From Acinetobacter chinensis (lineage in GTDB: Bacteria > Pseudomonadota > Gammaproteobacteria > Pseudomonadales > Moraxellaceae), in the NCBI RefSeq assembly GCF_002165375.2, contig NZ_CP032134.1, positions 3,100,001 through 3,164,000 on the forward strand: 64,000 nt of DNA, read 5' to 3'. Position 1 is the stretch's first letter. Every line of letters starts with the position of its first letter. Made by a program: the position numbers and the translations under genes. A model generated the notes under the pieces. The model did not search any database. It had not been told where the DNA came from and saw only the letters and a list, made by a program, of their open reading frames with translations. Of the stretch, positions 1-8,570 are shown piece after piece.

Positions 1-1871
1 CAGAATGGGACGAAAATAATATTCCAACAGGCGCGTCTTTTGTACGTCGCTCAGGAGAATGTCATGATGGTATGACTTTCTTTGGCATGACCAGTGACCG
101 CTTTGATGCAAACCAGTCAGACTCAGGTTTACTGGTGATGAATCATGAATATGTCGATGACAAAAAAATTCTGCATCCTGCTGTCAATACAATCAGTGCA
201 GCAGTCCGCTCAGAAGATGAAGCGCTGCGTGAAATTAACTGTCACGGCGTTTCAGTGATTGAACTGAAAAAAGACAGCAAAACACAGCTGGTCGGCATCA
301 ACAAGGCTTCCGTATTCAACCGCCGTATTACCGCTGCATCACGCATTGAATATACCGGCCCAGTAAAAGGCAGTGATCTGGTTAAAACCCGATTCAGTCC
401 AAATGGTGACTTCGGTTTAGGCACCATTAACAACTGTGGTAACGGTTATACCCCTTGGGGCACCTACCTGACCACTGAAGAAAACTTTAACCAGTATTTC
501 TCCCGTGATGATGCAGGTCGCGATGCCAACAGTATTGTGGCACTGGATCGTTATAAGATTCCTGCGGCAAGCTCATACAAATGGCATACCGTAAAAGCGA
601 CTGAAGACTCACGTACAAATGATATTAAAGACCTGAATATTCAGGACATCTATGATCGCTGGTTAACCAAAGTATCTGGTGCTGAAGCAAAAGATGACTT
701 CCGTAACACGACCAACACTTTTGGCTGGATTGTAGAGATTGATCCATTTAATGGCAGTCACTACCCTGTCAAGCGTACTGCACTTGGTCGTTTTGCTCAC
801 GAAGACTGCCGTGCAAGCCGTGCGATTGCAGGTCAGCCACTCGCATTTTATATGGGTGATGACTCTCAGGGCGAATACATCTATAAGTTTGTCTCTGATG
901 CACTTTGGGATGCCAAAGATGTCAATGGTGGTTATACCGCTGGTGACAAATACATGAACAGTGGCAAACTTTATGTTGCGAAGTTTAACTTCGATACCGC
1001 TACACAGAAATCAACAGGCGAATGGGTAGAACTGAATATCAAAAACCCACTGATCGCAGCTTATGCAAAATACAGATTTGCAGATCAGGCTGACGTACTG
1101 GTGAATACCCGCCTTGCAGCAGATGCTGTTGGCGCAACAAAAATGGATCGTCCTGAGTGGGTTGCTGTCAATCCTAAAAATGGTGAAGTCTACGTAACCT
1201 TAACCAACAACAGCAGCCGTGGTACTTCTCATCCTCTGGATGCTGCAAACCCGCGTAACTATGCAGATGCTGACAAAGGCGGTAACCCTAAAGGAAATAT
1301 CAACGGTCATATCATCCGCTTCAAAGAAACGGGAGATGTAGTGACCGCATCAACCTTCACCTGGGATATTTTCCTTTTTGGTGCTGAAGAAGACTCTGTA
1401 CAGGACGTTAATCTGTCAAAACTCGGTGCTGACAATGACTTCTCAAGCCCAGACGGTATGTGGTTCGATCCACGTGGTGTTCTGTGGATTCAGACAGATG
1501 ATGGTTCTTATACGGATGAAACCAACTGTATGATGCTTGCGGCACTTCCAGGTCAGGTTGGTGATGGTCAGGTAAAAACCTCTGCTGGTCTGGCAACGCC
1601 TACAGGTGCAGAACTGGATAACACAAAACTCCGTCGTTTCCTCACAGGTCCTGCGGGTTGTGAAATTACCGGTGTGACCATGACACCTGACTACAAAGCT
1701 ATCTTTATCAACATTCAGCACCCAGGAAACAGCTGGCCTGCAAACCACCCATCTGCACTGAATCTAAGTAAGGCAGTTTTAGGCTCCCGTCCGCGCTCTG
1801 CAACACTGGTCATTACCCGTAAAGACGGCGGTGCAATTGCTGGCGAAGCACTGGAAACCACCAAAGCTTAA
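1..1871 (+). CDS. PhoX-family (DUF839) alkaline phosphatase, 5' end outside window
   Basis: The reading frame is open from the first bases of the window, so the start and any Tat signal peptide lie upstream. About 622 codons are visible. The sequence resembles the PhoX/DUF839 family: calcium- and iron-dependent phosphatases that usually reach the periplasm through Tat and release phosphate from organic esters. Supporting features are a segment reading VMNHEY near the visible N-terminus, a CHDG segment before it, and repeated beta-propeller-like stretches such as PDGMWFDPRGVLWIQTD and EITGVTMTPDYKAIFINIQHPG near the C-terminus. The gene ends at a TAA followed directly by a strong terminator. 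No Pho box can be examined because the promoter is not in the window. The family call is from sequence pattern recognition; the substrate is not known. Confidence 0.85.
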   Translation, partial: EWDENNIPTGASFVRRSGECHDGMTFFGMTSDRFDANQSDSGLLVMNHEYVDDKKILHPAVNTISAAVRSEDEALREINCHGVSVIELKKDSKTQLVGINKASVFNRRITAASRIEYTGPVKGSDLVKTRFSPNGDFGLGTINNCGNGYTPWGTYLTTEENFNQYFSRDDAGRDANSIVALDRYKIPAASSYKWHTVKATEDSRTNDIKDLNIQDIYDRWLTKVSGAEAKDDFRNTTNTFGWIVEIDPFNGSHYPVKRTALGRFAHEDCRASRAIAGQPLAFYMGDDSQGEYIYKFVSDALWDAKDVNGGYTAGDKYMNSGKLYVAKFNFDTATQKSTGEWVELNIKNPLIAAYAKYRFADQADVLVNTRLAADAVGATKMDRPEWVAVNPKNGEVYVTLTNNSSRGTSHPLDAANPRNYADADKGGNPKGNINGHIIRFKETGDVVTASTFTWDIFLFGAEEDSVQDVNLSKLGADNDFSSPDGMWFDPRGVLWIQTDDGSYTDETNCMMLAALPGQVGDGQVKTSAGLATPTGAELDNTKLRRFLTGPAGCEITGVTMTPDYKAIFINIQHPGNSWPANHPSALNLSKAVLGSRPRSATLVITRKDGGAIAGEALETTKA

Positions 1872-1884
1872 AAACCTCATTATC

Positions 1885-1915
1885 AAAAAAGCCGACTTCA
1901 TGTCGGCTTTTTTAT
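1885..1915. terminator. Rho-independent terminator after the PhoX gene
   Basis: A-tract, then a 7-bp stem (GCCGACT region pairing with the GTCGGC arm around a short loop), then a T-tract. It is symmetric, so it can serve both the PhoX gene on the plus strand and the convergent NRDE gene on the minus strand. Confidence 0.85.
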
Positions 1916-1926
1916 TTCACGATCAC

Positions 1927-2724
1927 TCAGGCTGTTTTCAGTGGCAGACGCAGATCAACCATTTGCCCCTGAGTTTCGCCCTGCTGACTTTTTTCCAGCC
2001 AGTGAATATCAGCATGATTGATTCTCAGAAAATTGGAACATCGGGTTCCATACACTGGACTCTGAATAAATGTCGAAGACAGCAGTTCCTCCATCTGAGC
2101 ATCAATACCTGTCTCAGGAAGTAATGCCGGGATAATTTTCCGCTCATCTTCCAGCAGTTCCCATACCGCATGCTGTAAATCTGCTTCTGAAACACTCTGC
2201 TCATTTCCTGACAGCTGGAGCATCGGTAAAAATTCCTGTGTGAAACGTTTACGCAAATGTCGGGTTTTTTCCCAGTCATCACTCATCAGCCCATTGGATA
2301 CGACATATACGCCTTTGGGCAAAACCTGAGGAGCTTCTCCTCTGTTGCTCATATAGACCGCCTGCTGTACGTTTCCCATAAACAGATTAAAGCCTGCATA
2401 ATCCCGCTGATTTTTTTCTAGCTCCTGGGCAAAACGGATCGGTGTCTGATCCGACTCCAGATATGAGCGGATGAGATCACCCCGTGAAGTTGGATAGCTC
2501 TGCCTGTCTGCCCCATCCCTGAAATTGGTCACGATTGCCCAGCGTCCCTGTTCCGTTACCCCCATCCAGCTGCCACCGGACTGTAAATCCTGTCCAGCCA
2601 CCACCGGACTGTCCTGCCATTGGTGCAGACCGCGGGTCGGACGATGATAAAACTCATCCCGATTTGAAATCAGGCATAAAGGCATGTCTTCAAGGACCTG
2701 CCATGCAAACGCAACAATACACAT
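1927..2724 (-). CDS. NRDE-family protein (TANGO2-like)
   Basis: A 265-residue protein beginning MCIVAF with the NRDE tetrapeptide at residues 21-24 followed by FYHRPT, the signature of the NRDE/TANGO2 family. Eukaryotic members are linked to Golgi organisation and haem or lipid handling; bacterial members have no settled function. Cys2 right after the initiator is kept, as in most of the family, which fits an Ntn-hydrolase-like fold. The length is normal. It is transcribed divergently from lgt with 93 bases between the starts, and convergently with the PhoX gene. No signal peptide or membrane segment is visible, so it is probably cytoplasmic. Confidence 0.85.
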   Translation of the reverse strand: MCIVAFAWQVLEDMPLCLISNRDEFYHRPTRGLHQWQDSPVVAGQDLQSGGSWMGVTEQGRWAIVTNFRDGADRQSYPTSRGDLIRSYLESDQTPIRFAQELEKNQRDYAGFNLFMGNVQQAVYMSNRGEAPQVLPKGVYVVSNGLMSDDWEKTRHLRKRFTQEFLPMLQLSGNEQSVSEADLQHAVWELLEDERKIIPALLPETGIDAQMEELLSSTFIQSPVYGTRCSNFLRINHADIHWLEKSQQGETQGQMVDLRLPLKTA

Positions 2725-2817
2725 ATTTCAGGCTCAATATCTTTACACACTGAATGTACAACATTTTTCATCTCTTTCAGCTAAAATCTGTGCAAAGTAA
2801 AATGACAAGGAACAGGA

Positions 2818-3636
2818 ATGCTGACCTATCCGAATATTGACCCCATTGCTGTTGCTTTGGGACCACTACAGGTTCACTGGTATGGACTGATGTATTTACT
2901 GGCATTTTTATTTGCCTGGGGACTTGCAACACATCGTGCCAGACAACGGGATGGCTGGACCTCTGAAATGGTGTCTGACCTGATTTTCTATGGCGCGCTG
3001 GGTGTCGTGGTCGGTGGTCGTGTGGGTTATGTCTTCTTTTATGGCTTTGAGCAGTTCCTTGCCAACCCTCTGTGGCTGTTCCAGGTCTGGACAGGAGGCA
3101 TGAGTTTCCACGGCGGATTCCTTGGTGTCATGATTGCCATGCTGCTCTGGTGTAAAAAATACAACAAGACATGGTTTCAGACCCTGGATTTCATTGCACC
3201 CTGTGTTCCGACCGGTCTCATGTTTGGTCGTATCGGGAACTTTATTGGGGGTGAACTTTACGGACGTCCCGTCGGTGACCCCAACTTTGCACTGGGCATG
3301 ATTTTCCCAACCGACCCACTGGGTCTGGTCAGACATCCGTCACAGCTGTATCAGGCACTGGCTGAAGGTCTGATTCTGTTTATTGTACTGTGGTGGTTCA
3401 GCTCGAAGCCCCGTCCACGTTACGCTGTTTCTGCTCTGTTCCTGATCGGTTATGGTATTGCCCGCTTTACTGTCGAGTTCTTCCGCGAACCGGATAACGG
3501 ACAGTTATTTATTGCCTGGATGAGTAAAGGTCAGTTCCTGACTATTCCAATGATTCTGGCTGGTGCTGCGATGATGTGGTACGCCTACCAGAAGAAAATT
3601 TATGACTGGGGTCCTCAGAAAAATACGACCCATTAA
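2818..3636 (+). CDS. lgt: prolipoprotein diacylglyceryl transferase
   Basis: Lgt is an inner-membrane enzyme. It moves the diacylglyceryl group of phosphatidylglycerol to the lipobox cysteine of prolipoproteins, the first step of lipoprotein maturation. The 272-residue product has the expected multi-pass hydrophobic profile. It carries GGMSFHGG at residues 93-100 and the family signature GRIGNFIGGELYGR at about 137-150, which contains an essential arginine. An AAGGAAC ribosome binding site stands just before the ATG. Several lipoproteins in this window (8.0, 9.3, 31.2 and 56.8 kb) would be its substrates. In many gammaproteobacteria lgt lies next to thyA; here three other genes separate them. 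Confidence 0.97.
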   Translation: MLTYPNIDPIAVALGPLQVHWYGLMYLLAFLFAWGLATHRARQRDGWTSEMVSDLIFYGALGVVVGGRVGYVFFYGFEQFLANPLWLFQVWTGGMSFHGGFLGVMIAMLLWCKKYNKTWFQTLDFIAPCVPTGLMFGRIGNFIGGELYGRPVGDPNFALGMIFPTDPLGLVRHPSQLYQALAEGLILFIVLWWFSSKPRPRYAVSALFLIGYGIARFTVEFFREPDNGQLFIAWMSKGQFLTIPMILAGAAMMWYAYQKKIYDWGPQKNTTH

Positions 3637-3715
3637 TCCTTAAAATGAAGAGTAAAACCTGTTTTTATTCTTCATTCATATTCTGTTTTACTGACTGTTT
3701 TCGCTGAATGCCACT

Positions 3716-4102
3716 ATGCTTGAGTTCTGGTTTGATCCCACAGTATCCGTACTGAAAAAGTTCCTGATTCTGATCTCCATTTCGGTACTGACCGCTGTAC
3801 TGTACTGGATGGCTCCCTTAAAACCCGATGCAATCTTAATGTTTGCAGGAACGGGTGTTATTTTTCTGATCTGCCGTTACTGCAAAATTCATTTTGCCGC
3901 AGAAAACCCGACGGGACTGCTGTATCGCTTACTGACCTGGATACCGCTTGCTTTAATCCTGGCACTGGTTTTCATGAATATTCAGTCAGGTGAAATACTG
4001 ATTCCTGGTGCTCAGGGTATCGGATTTATGGCGATTGCCATCTGTCTGTTTTCCCCACTGTCTTTGCTTCATCAGAACAGTTCATCGGAACAGAAGAAAT
4101 AA
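3716..4102 (+). CDS. small four-helix membrane protein, paralogue of the next gene
   Basis: A 128-residue hydrophobic protein with about four predicted membrane segments (near residues 14-33, 38-54, 68-87 and 95-116). I do not recognise a named family. It starts MLEFWFD and its C-terminal part reads QGIGFMAIAICLFS. The following gene starts MLDYWYS and has QCIGFIALGLFTVS at the same place, so the two look like an old tandem duplication. The genes are two bases apart and must be co-transcribed. They lie downstream of lgt and converge on the putative amidase gene at 4.5-5.0 kb. Function unknown. Confidence 0.7.
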   Translation: MLEFWFDPTVSVLKKFLILISISVLTAVLYWMAPLKPDAILMFAGTGVIFLICRYCKIHFAAENPTGLLYRLLTWIPLALILALVFMNIQSGEILIPGAQGIGFMAIAICLFSPLSLLHQNSSSEQKK

Positions 4103-4104
4103 AC

Positions 4105-4476
4105 ATGCTGGATTACTGGTATTCAGAACGCTGTAACCGCCAGATCAGGCTGATCATCTGTATCAGTACCTGTGTGCTGATTTATATGTGCACGACAGTT
4201 GCACAACTGTCCACAACACTGACACTGCTCTGCCTGGCAATGGGTATAGGACTGCATCTGCTGTATCAGCTGAAATCCCGTATCAATGTCAAAGCGCAGT
4301 ATCAGCGGGGTATCAATATTCTGATGGGACTTGTGCCTTTTATCGTTTTACTGAACCTGATTCTGTGGTTGCCTCAGGAGCATCAGGTCATCCTGTTGCT
4401 TCAATGCATCGGATTTATTGCTTTGGGGTTATTTACCGTGTCCATCTATGACAACCGCGCACGGCGGCATGAATAA
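4105..4476 (+). CDS. small four-helix membrane protein, paralogue of the preceding gene
   Basis: A 123-residue protein with four hydrophobic segments (near residues 15-32, 35-53, 74-90 and 93-113) and a basic C-terminal tail (DNRARRHE). It shares the MLx(F/Y)W(F/Y) start and a C-terminal CIGFIALGLF-like segment with its upstream neighbour, which points to duplication. The two-base gap between the genes indicates an operon. It ends at a strong bidirectional terminator. No functional family recognised. Confidence 0.7.
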   Translation: MLDYWYSERCNRQIRLIICISTCVLIYMCTTVAQLSTTLTLLCLAMGIGLHLLYQLKSRINVKAQYQRGINILMGLVPFIVLLNLILWLPQEHQVILLLQCIGFIALGLFTVSIYDNRARRHE

Positions 4477-4487
4477 ACAGCGCACAT

Positions 4488-4520
4488 AAAAAAGGTCTGC
4501 ACATCGGTCAGACCTTTTTT
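4488..4520. terminator. bidirectional Rho-independent terminator
   Basis: The stem AAAAAAGGTCTG pairs with CAGACCTTTTTT around a nine-base loop. A-tract and T-tract flank it on both sides. It separates the membrane-protein pair (plus) from the putative amidase (minus). Confidence 0.85.
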
Positions 4521-4532
4521 ATTGAATCAGAA

Positions 4533-5036
4533 TCAGTGATCCAGACGGTAATAACTGTAATTTACATTTTTATTCCGATAAACCGCATAACCTGACTGCT
4601 TATAGTCAGATACCCAGTTTGAACCTGAATAACCGGCAATATGCCCATACTTACTCGAACCGTTGCGGTCAATAATATAGATATCGCCTTTTTTAGGATT
4701 TTCAAAAGAAGGGTTGATTTTACGATAACCAATTTTAGTCAAGGTACCACCCCAGTCCGCTGCGGCAACAGGATGTCCTTTCACTTTAGCTCCGGCAGAC
4801 TCAAGTGCAACACGGATACTTCTGGCACAACGCTGAGTACTGGTCAGGCGGGTAATGGACTGAAGTTTCTGGGTAAACTTGTCAATATCAACACGCTGTG
4901 CACTGGCTGATGTGTAGCTTTTCGCTCTGGATGATGTTTGCGAACCGTGATCTGTAGACCCTGAACGTAACGCAACTCTTACCTCGGCTGGAGCATATAC
5001 ATCACTGCTCACATCTGTTCCCTGATCGTAAATCAT
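4533..5036 (-). CDS. putative Cys/His peptidoglycan amidase-like (CHAP/NlpC-like) protein
   Basis: 167 residues. The first 60 are polar and Ser/Thr-rich with no signal peptide. The rest looks like a papain-fold amidase: QRCARSIRVALESAG with Cys70, then GDIYII near residues 117-122, then KYGHIAGYSG with His132, then WVSDYKQ with Asp144. The order Cys, GD(I/V), GHIA, WVSD is shared with peptidoglycan amidohydrolases of the CHAP/NlpC type, including phage lysins and interbacterial effectors. This is inferred from motifs, and the family name is not certain. The start is poorly supported: the only in-frame ATG has AGGA directly against it, while a good AAGAGG stands before an out-of-frame ATG whose five-codon ORF ends in an ATGA overlap with this start. 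A stop lies 11 codons upstream in frame. Export without a signal peptide would need a dedicated secretion system or lysis. Confidence 0.6.
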   Translation of the reverse strand: MIYDQGTDVSSDVYAPAEVRVALRSGSTDHGSQTSSRAKSYTSASAQRVDIDKFTQKLQSITRLTSTQRCARSIRVALESAGAKVKGHPVAAADWGGTLTKIGYRKINPSFENPKKGDIYIIDRNGSSKYGHIAGYSGSNWVSDYKQSGYAVYRNKNVNYSYYRLDH

Positions 5037-5040
5037 TCCT

Positions 5041-5398
5041 GAACCATAACCTCTTTTGAAACACTATAACATTTTTCAAGTCAGGCGATGGTACGCCCCT
5101 GAGCCAGAAATTTCATGAAAAAATATGTAAAAAAGTTTGAGTTTGTAAATACATATCGTTCAAGTGATTATTTTACATTCATTTTTTAAAAATATTTTTT
5201 GACCGACCTGCTGTTCATAATTTTATATTCTGCCTGTAGATTATTCTGATTTACTGTTTTCAGACACTGACAGCGAAGCTCTGACGGTTTAAAAAAACCA
5301 TCCATTACGTATAAACTGATATATTATGATGTCCCTGAAAAACCAGACGCATGCACTGGATTTCAGCATACAGACCATCCATACAGTTTGAGAATTTT
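5041..5398. other. AT-rich intergenic region without a gene
   Basis: About 360 bases between the putative amidase and thyA. It is very AT-rich, with runs of A and T near 5190-5205, and holds the divergent promoters of its neighbours. I see no credible ORF, RNA gene or strong terminator. Confidence 0.5.
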
Positions 5399-6241
5399 AT
5401 GAGAACGTATTTAGACCTTCTGCAACATATCCTGGACAACGGCGGCGACAAAGGCGACCGTACCGGTACAGGTACCCGTTCGGTATTTGGTCATCAGATG
5501 CGTTTTGATTTAAACCAGGGTTTTCCTTTACTGACCACAAAAAAAGTTCATTTCCGCTCTATTGTGATTGAACTGCTGTGGTTCCTCAAAGGCGACACCA
5601 ATGTTCAGTATTTACAGGACAACAAAGTCTCCATCTGGGATGAATGGTCAACTGCCGAACAGACTGCGCGTTTTGGACGTCCAGCAGGAGAGCTTGGACC
5701 TGTTTATGGTCATCAGTGGCGTAATTTTGGCGCAACCGAAAAAGCAGATGGTTTATATGAGCAGAATGGATTTGATCAGATCAAATGGCTCATCAATGAA
5801 ATTAAAACCAATCCAAATTCACGCCGTCTGATTGTATCTGGATGGAATCCAAACGAAGCAGGACGGGTTGCTTTACCTCCATGTCATACCCTGTTTCAGT
5901 TCTTCGTCCATAACGGAAAACTCTCCTGTCAGCTGTATCAGCGCAGTGCAGATGTATTTCTGGGGGTACCGTTCAACATTGCAAGTTATGCCTTGCTGAC
6001 CCATATGATTGCTCAGGTCTGTGGACTGGGTGTCGGTGATTTTGTCTGGACTGGCGGCGATACACATTTATATGCCAACCATTTTGAACAGGCACAGTTA
6101 CAACTGACCCGTGAACCTTTGCCATTGTGCCAGCTGAAACTGAACCCCGAAATTAAAGATATTTTTGATTTTAAATTTGAAGATATTGAAATTACAGGCT
6201 ACGAATCACACCCTGCCATCAAAGCACCTGTTGCTGTCTGA
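5399..6241 (+). CDS. thyA: thymidylate synthase
   Basis: ThyA converts dUMP to dTMP using methylene-tetrahydrofolate, which is left as dihydrofolate. The product from the ATG at 5399 is 280 residues and begins MRTYLDLLQHILD, as ThyA proteins do; an open frame extends upstream to 5351 but adds 16 residues absent from the family. Visible hallmarks are RTGTGT near residues 21-26, the active-site segment PPCHTLFQF with Cys162, and QRSADVFLGVPFNIASYA. folA, which regenerates the folate cofactor, follows 85 bases later. That pairing is common and makes the two a metabolic unit. Confidence 0.97.
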   Translation: MRTYLDLLQHILDNGGDKGDRTGTGTRSVFGHQMRFDLNQGFPLLTTKKVHFRSIVIELLWFLKGDTNVQYLQDNKVSIWDEWSTAEQTARFGRPAGELGPVYGHQWRNFGATEKADGLYEQNGFDQIKWLINEIKTNPNSRRLIVSGWNPNEAGRVALPPCHTLFQFFVHNGKLSCQLYQRSADVFLGVPFNIASYALLTHMIAQVCGLGVGDFVWTGGDTHLYANHFEQAQLQLTREPLPLCQLKLNPEIKDIFDFKFEDIEITGYESHPAIKAPVAV

Positions 6242-6267
6242 TTCCTGCGGCTTTTCTGTATTTTCCT

Positions 6268-6296
6268 TTTATCTCCCCCTTACGAGGGGGGACTTC
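6268..6296 (+). promoter_or_regulatory. GC-rich hairpin in the thyA-folA gap
   Basis: A run of five C's pairs with six G's around a short TTACGA loop, followed by CTTCTATAT. It could slow or terminate transcription between thyA and folA, but the T-tract is weak. Function inferred only from position. Confidence 0.4.
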
Positions 6297-6326
6297 TATA
6301 TCAAAGTCTGAAACTGAGAATGAAAC

Positions 6327-6839
6327 ATGGCTTTTAAAAATTTCGAAGTTGTACACGTTGTGGCAATGGATCAGCAGAACTGCATTGGTAAAGGCAATGA
6401 TTTGCCGTGGCACATTTCCGCAGACTTGAAACACTTTAAGGAAATCACTCAGGGCGGTGTCGTGCTCATGGGCAGAAAAACACTGGAGTCGATGGGCAGA
6501 GCTTTACCCAAGCGCGTCAACTGGGTGATCACCCGGGATACCCGCTGGTCATTTGATACAGTCAAAACAGCGCACAGCATCGAAGAAGCACTGCAACTTG
6601 CAACAACTGATGTACTCGCATCTGAAAAGCCAAACAGTATTTTTATTATCGGTGGCGGTGAAATTTTTAAGCAGACCATTGATATTGCTGACCGTCTTGA
6701 ACTGACTCATGTCGAACTCGATGTCCAGGGAGATGCCCACTACCCTGCTGTACCTGCTGAGTTCCATAAAACAGCTTCTGAAAAACATATTGACGACAAA
6801 ACAGGCATTGCTTTTGAGTTCGCAACTTATCAAAAATAA
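6327..6839 (+). CDS. folA: dihydrofolate reductase
   Basis: FolA reduces dihydrofolate to tetrahydrofolate with NADPH and is the target of trimethoprim. The 170-residue product is the usual bacterial length. It shows VVAMDQQNCIGKGNDLPWH near residues 11-29, an acidic active-site residue in ADLKHFK (Asp33), VLMGRKTLESMG near 47-58 and IFIIGGGEIFKQ near 104-115, all typical of chromosomal FolA. It lies directly after thyA. No resistance-associated change can be judged without an alignment. Confidence 0.97.
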   Translation: MAFKNFEVVHVVAMDQQNCIGKGNDLPWHISADLKHFKEITQGGVVLMGRKTLESMGRALPKRVNWVITRDTRWSFDTVKTAHSIEEALQLATTDVLASEKPNSIFIIGGGEIFKQTIDIADRLELTHVELDVQGDAHYPAVPAEFHKTASEKHIDDKTGIAFEFATYQK

Positions 6840-6866
6840 GTAAAACCATAAGCATAAATATGTCGC

Positions 6867-7919
6867 ATGCCAACAACAGATAAAAAGGAATTTATCAGAA
6901 CCGTTGCCGTAGGGTTTCTGCATTTTATATTCAGCCTGGCAGTCCTGCTCAGCTCGCTTTGGCTGTGCATGGCACTCTGGTTCCAGGCACCTGTCAGTCC
7001 ACTTTTCAGCAAACTGCTGATGGGTTTATGGATACTGTTTGCACTGAGTATTTTAGGCATCTATTTTACGGGGCATATTTTCAGCCGCACTAAAGATATT
7101 CTACTTTATCTGATTATTTTCATCCTCAGTCTGTGCTGGTACTTCAGTATTGAACCCCGTCAGGACAGACAGTGGAATCCTGAAGTCGCCCGCATGCTCA
7201 GTTATGAAAAACAAGGCAATCTGGTGACGCTGCATAATGTCCGTAATTTTAACTGGCATGCAGATGGCAGCTATGATGAACGCTGGGAAACCCGCCAGTA
7301 TGATCTGAACAGTATTACAGGCATCAATATTATTACCTCTTACTGGATGGGACCTCAGATTGCACATACCCTGGTGAGTTTTGATTTTGCCAATGCGGCA
7401 CCCCTGACCTTTTCCATCGAAATCAGAAAAGAGCAGAATGAAGAATTTTCAGCACTGGGTGGATTTTTCAGAAAATACGAACTCAGCCTGATTGCATCGG
7501 ATGAAAAAGATATTGTGTTTACCCGCAGCAATATCCGCAAAGAACAGGTTTATTTCTTCCCTGTTCAGATGCCCCGTCCCGAAATGAAAGCACTCTTTGA
7601 AGAATATCTGCAGAAAGCAGATCAGCTTGCCGATACTCCACGCTGGTACAACACTTTGACCAGTAACTGTACGACACTGATTTTTGACATGGTACAGGCC
7701 GTGACATGGCAGCCTTTACCTATCGATTACCGCTTGCTGGCATCGGGCTATCTGCCTAATTATATGTATGATTTAAAAGCCCTGGATCAACAGCTGACTT
7801 TACAGCAATGGTATCAGACCGCCCATATCAACCCTCGCGTACAGGATCATGACACCCTCAGCAGTGCCCGTTTTTCAGCACTGGCCCGTCAGGGATTACC
7901 CTTATCTGACGCCTATTAA
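6867..7919 (+). CDS. DUF4105 (Lnb-type) membrane-anchored protein
   Basis: 350 residues. The first 95 contain three to four membrane segments. The rest is a soluble domain with the pattern RWYNTLTSNCTTLIFDMV near residues 257-274 and a preceding ISFDF/LSFD-like strand, as in the DUF4105 ('Lnb N-terminal periplasmic') family. Conserved Asn/Cys in TSNCT and upstream SFDF residues suggest a papain-like hydrolase fold facing the periplasm, but no activity is established. It follows folA by 27 bases and could be read from the same transcript. Confidence 0.75.
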   Translation: MPTTDKKEFIRTVAVGFLHFIFSLAVLLSSLWLCMALWFQAPVSPLFSKLLMGLWILFALSILGIYFTGHIFSRTKDILLYLIIFILSLCWYFSIEPRQDRQWNPEVARMLSYEKQGNLVTLHNVRNFNWHADGSYDERWETRQYDLNSITGINIITSYWMGPQIAHTLVSFDFANAAPLTFSIEIRKEQNEEFSALGGFFRKYELSLIASDEKDIVFTRSNIRKEQVYFFPVQMPRPEMKALFEEYLQKADQLADTPRWYNTLTSNCTTLIFDMVQAVTWQPLPIDYRLLASGYLPNYMYDLKALDQQLTLQQWYQTAHINPRVQDHDTLSSARFSALARQGLPLSDAY

Positions 7920-7988
7920 AATAAAGATACAATTCCTGCTGGAGCTGTTCACAATTATTTGTTTATATGTAGGCAAGTCATTTAAAAC

Positions 7989-8462
7989 ATGAGTATTTCC
8001 ATAATGTTAAAAAACTTACTTGCAGTTGGGGTTATCGGTACAGCTATTCTTGTCACAGGTTGCCAGACCACACCAAATGCAGCAGCAGGCATCCAGGCAA
8101 ATAACCTGAGCCTGTTACAGAGCAAGACCTGGTATCTGACCCAGATTGGTCATACTGAAATTAAAACAACAGCAGACCGTAACACACCAACCTTGCAGTT
8201 TGACCAGGCAACTCAGCGTCTGAGCGGTTCTGATGGCTGTAACCGCATTATGGGCAGTTATACCGCTGGGCGTGACACGCTGACCCTGGGACCTGTAGCT
8301 TCTACCCGCATGGCATGTCTGAACAACAGCAATATTGACCAGCAGTTTAATGAAGCGCTGGCAAAAACCGCTAATTATCAGGCTTATGGCAAAACCCTGA
8401 AACTGACCGACCGACATGGCAATGTTGTCCTTCAGTTCACCAGTGAAGTCCCACAGCAGTAA
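7989..8462 (+). CDS. META-domain (HslJ-like) lipoprotein
   Basis: 157 residues with a lipoprotein signal peptide: hydrophobic stretch then VTGC, so Cys25 should be lipidated by Lgt. The mature part is a single META domain, seen in the LQSKTWYLTQIG opening, LSGSDGCNRIMGSY near residues 76-89 and GPVASTRMAC. META proteins are found in the envelope; HslJ of E. coli is heat-induced and affects novobiocin tolerance, but the biochemical role is unclear. A strong terminator follows. Confidence 0.85.
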   Translation: MSISIMLKNLLAVGVIGTAILVTGCQTTPNAAAGIQANNLSLLQSKTWYLTQIGHTEIKTTADRNTPTLQFDQATQRLSGSDGCNRIMGSYTAGRDTLTLGPVASTRMACLNNSNIDQQFNEALAKTANYQAYGKTLKLTDRHGNVVLQFTSEVPQQ

Positions 8463-8466
8463 GATC

Positions 8467-8495
8467 AAAAAAGCCTGATTTCAGGCTTTTTTCTT
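8467..8495 (+). terminator. Rho-independent terminator
   Basis: AAAAAAGCCTGA pairs with TCAGGCTTTTTT around a short loop, just after the META lipoprotein gene. Confidence 0.85.
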
Positions 8496-8570
8496 TTTTC
8501 AGCAGCATGGACATTGCAGCTTGATGATTCGTCCCTATATACATACTGAAAATAAAATAAGGAAGCAGTT

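Noticed and set aside
2908..3336. A 142-codon minus-strand ORF inside lgt
   Set aside because: Fully antisense to a well-supported gene, without a binding site.
5351..5398. Extended N-terminus for thyA
   Set aside because: The 16 added residues are absent from ThyA proteins, and MRTYLDLLQHILD is the family start.
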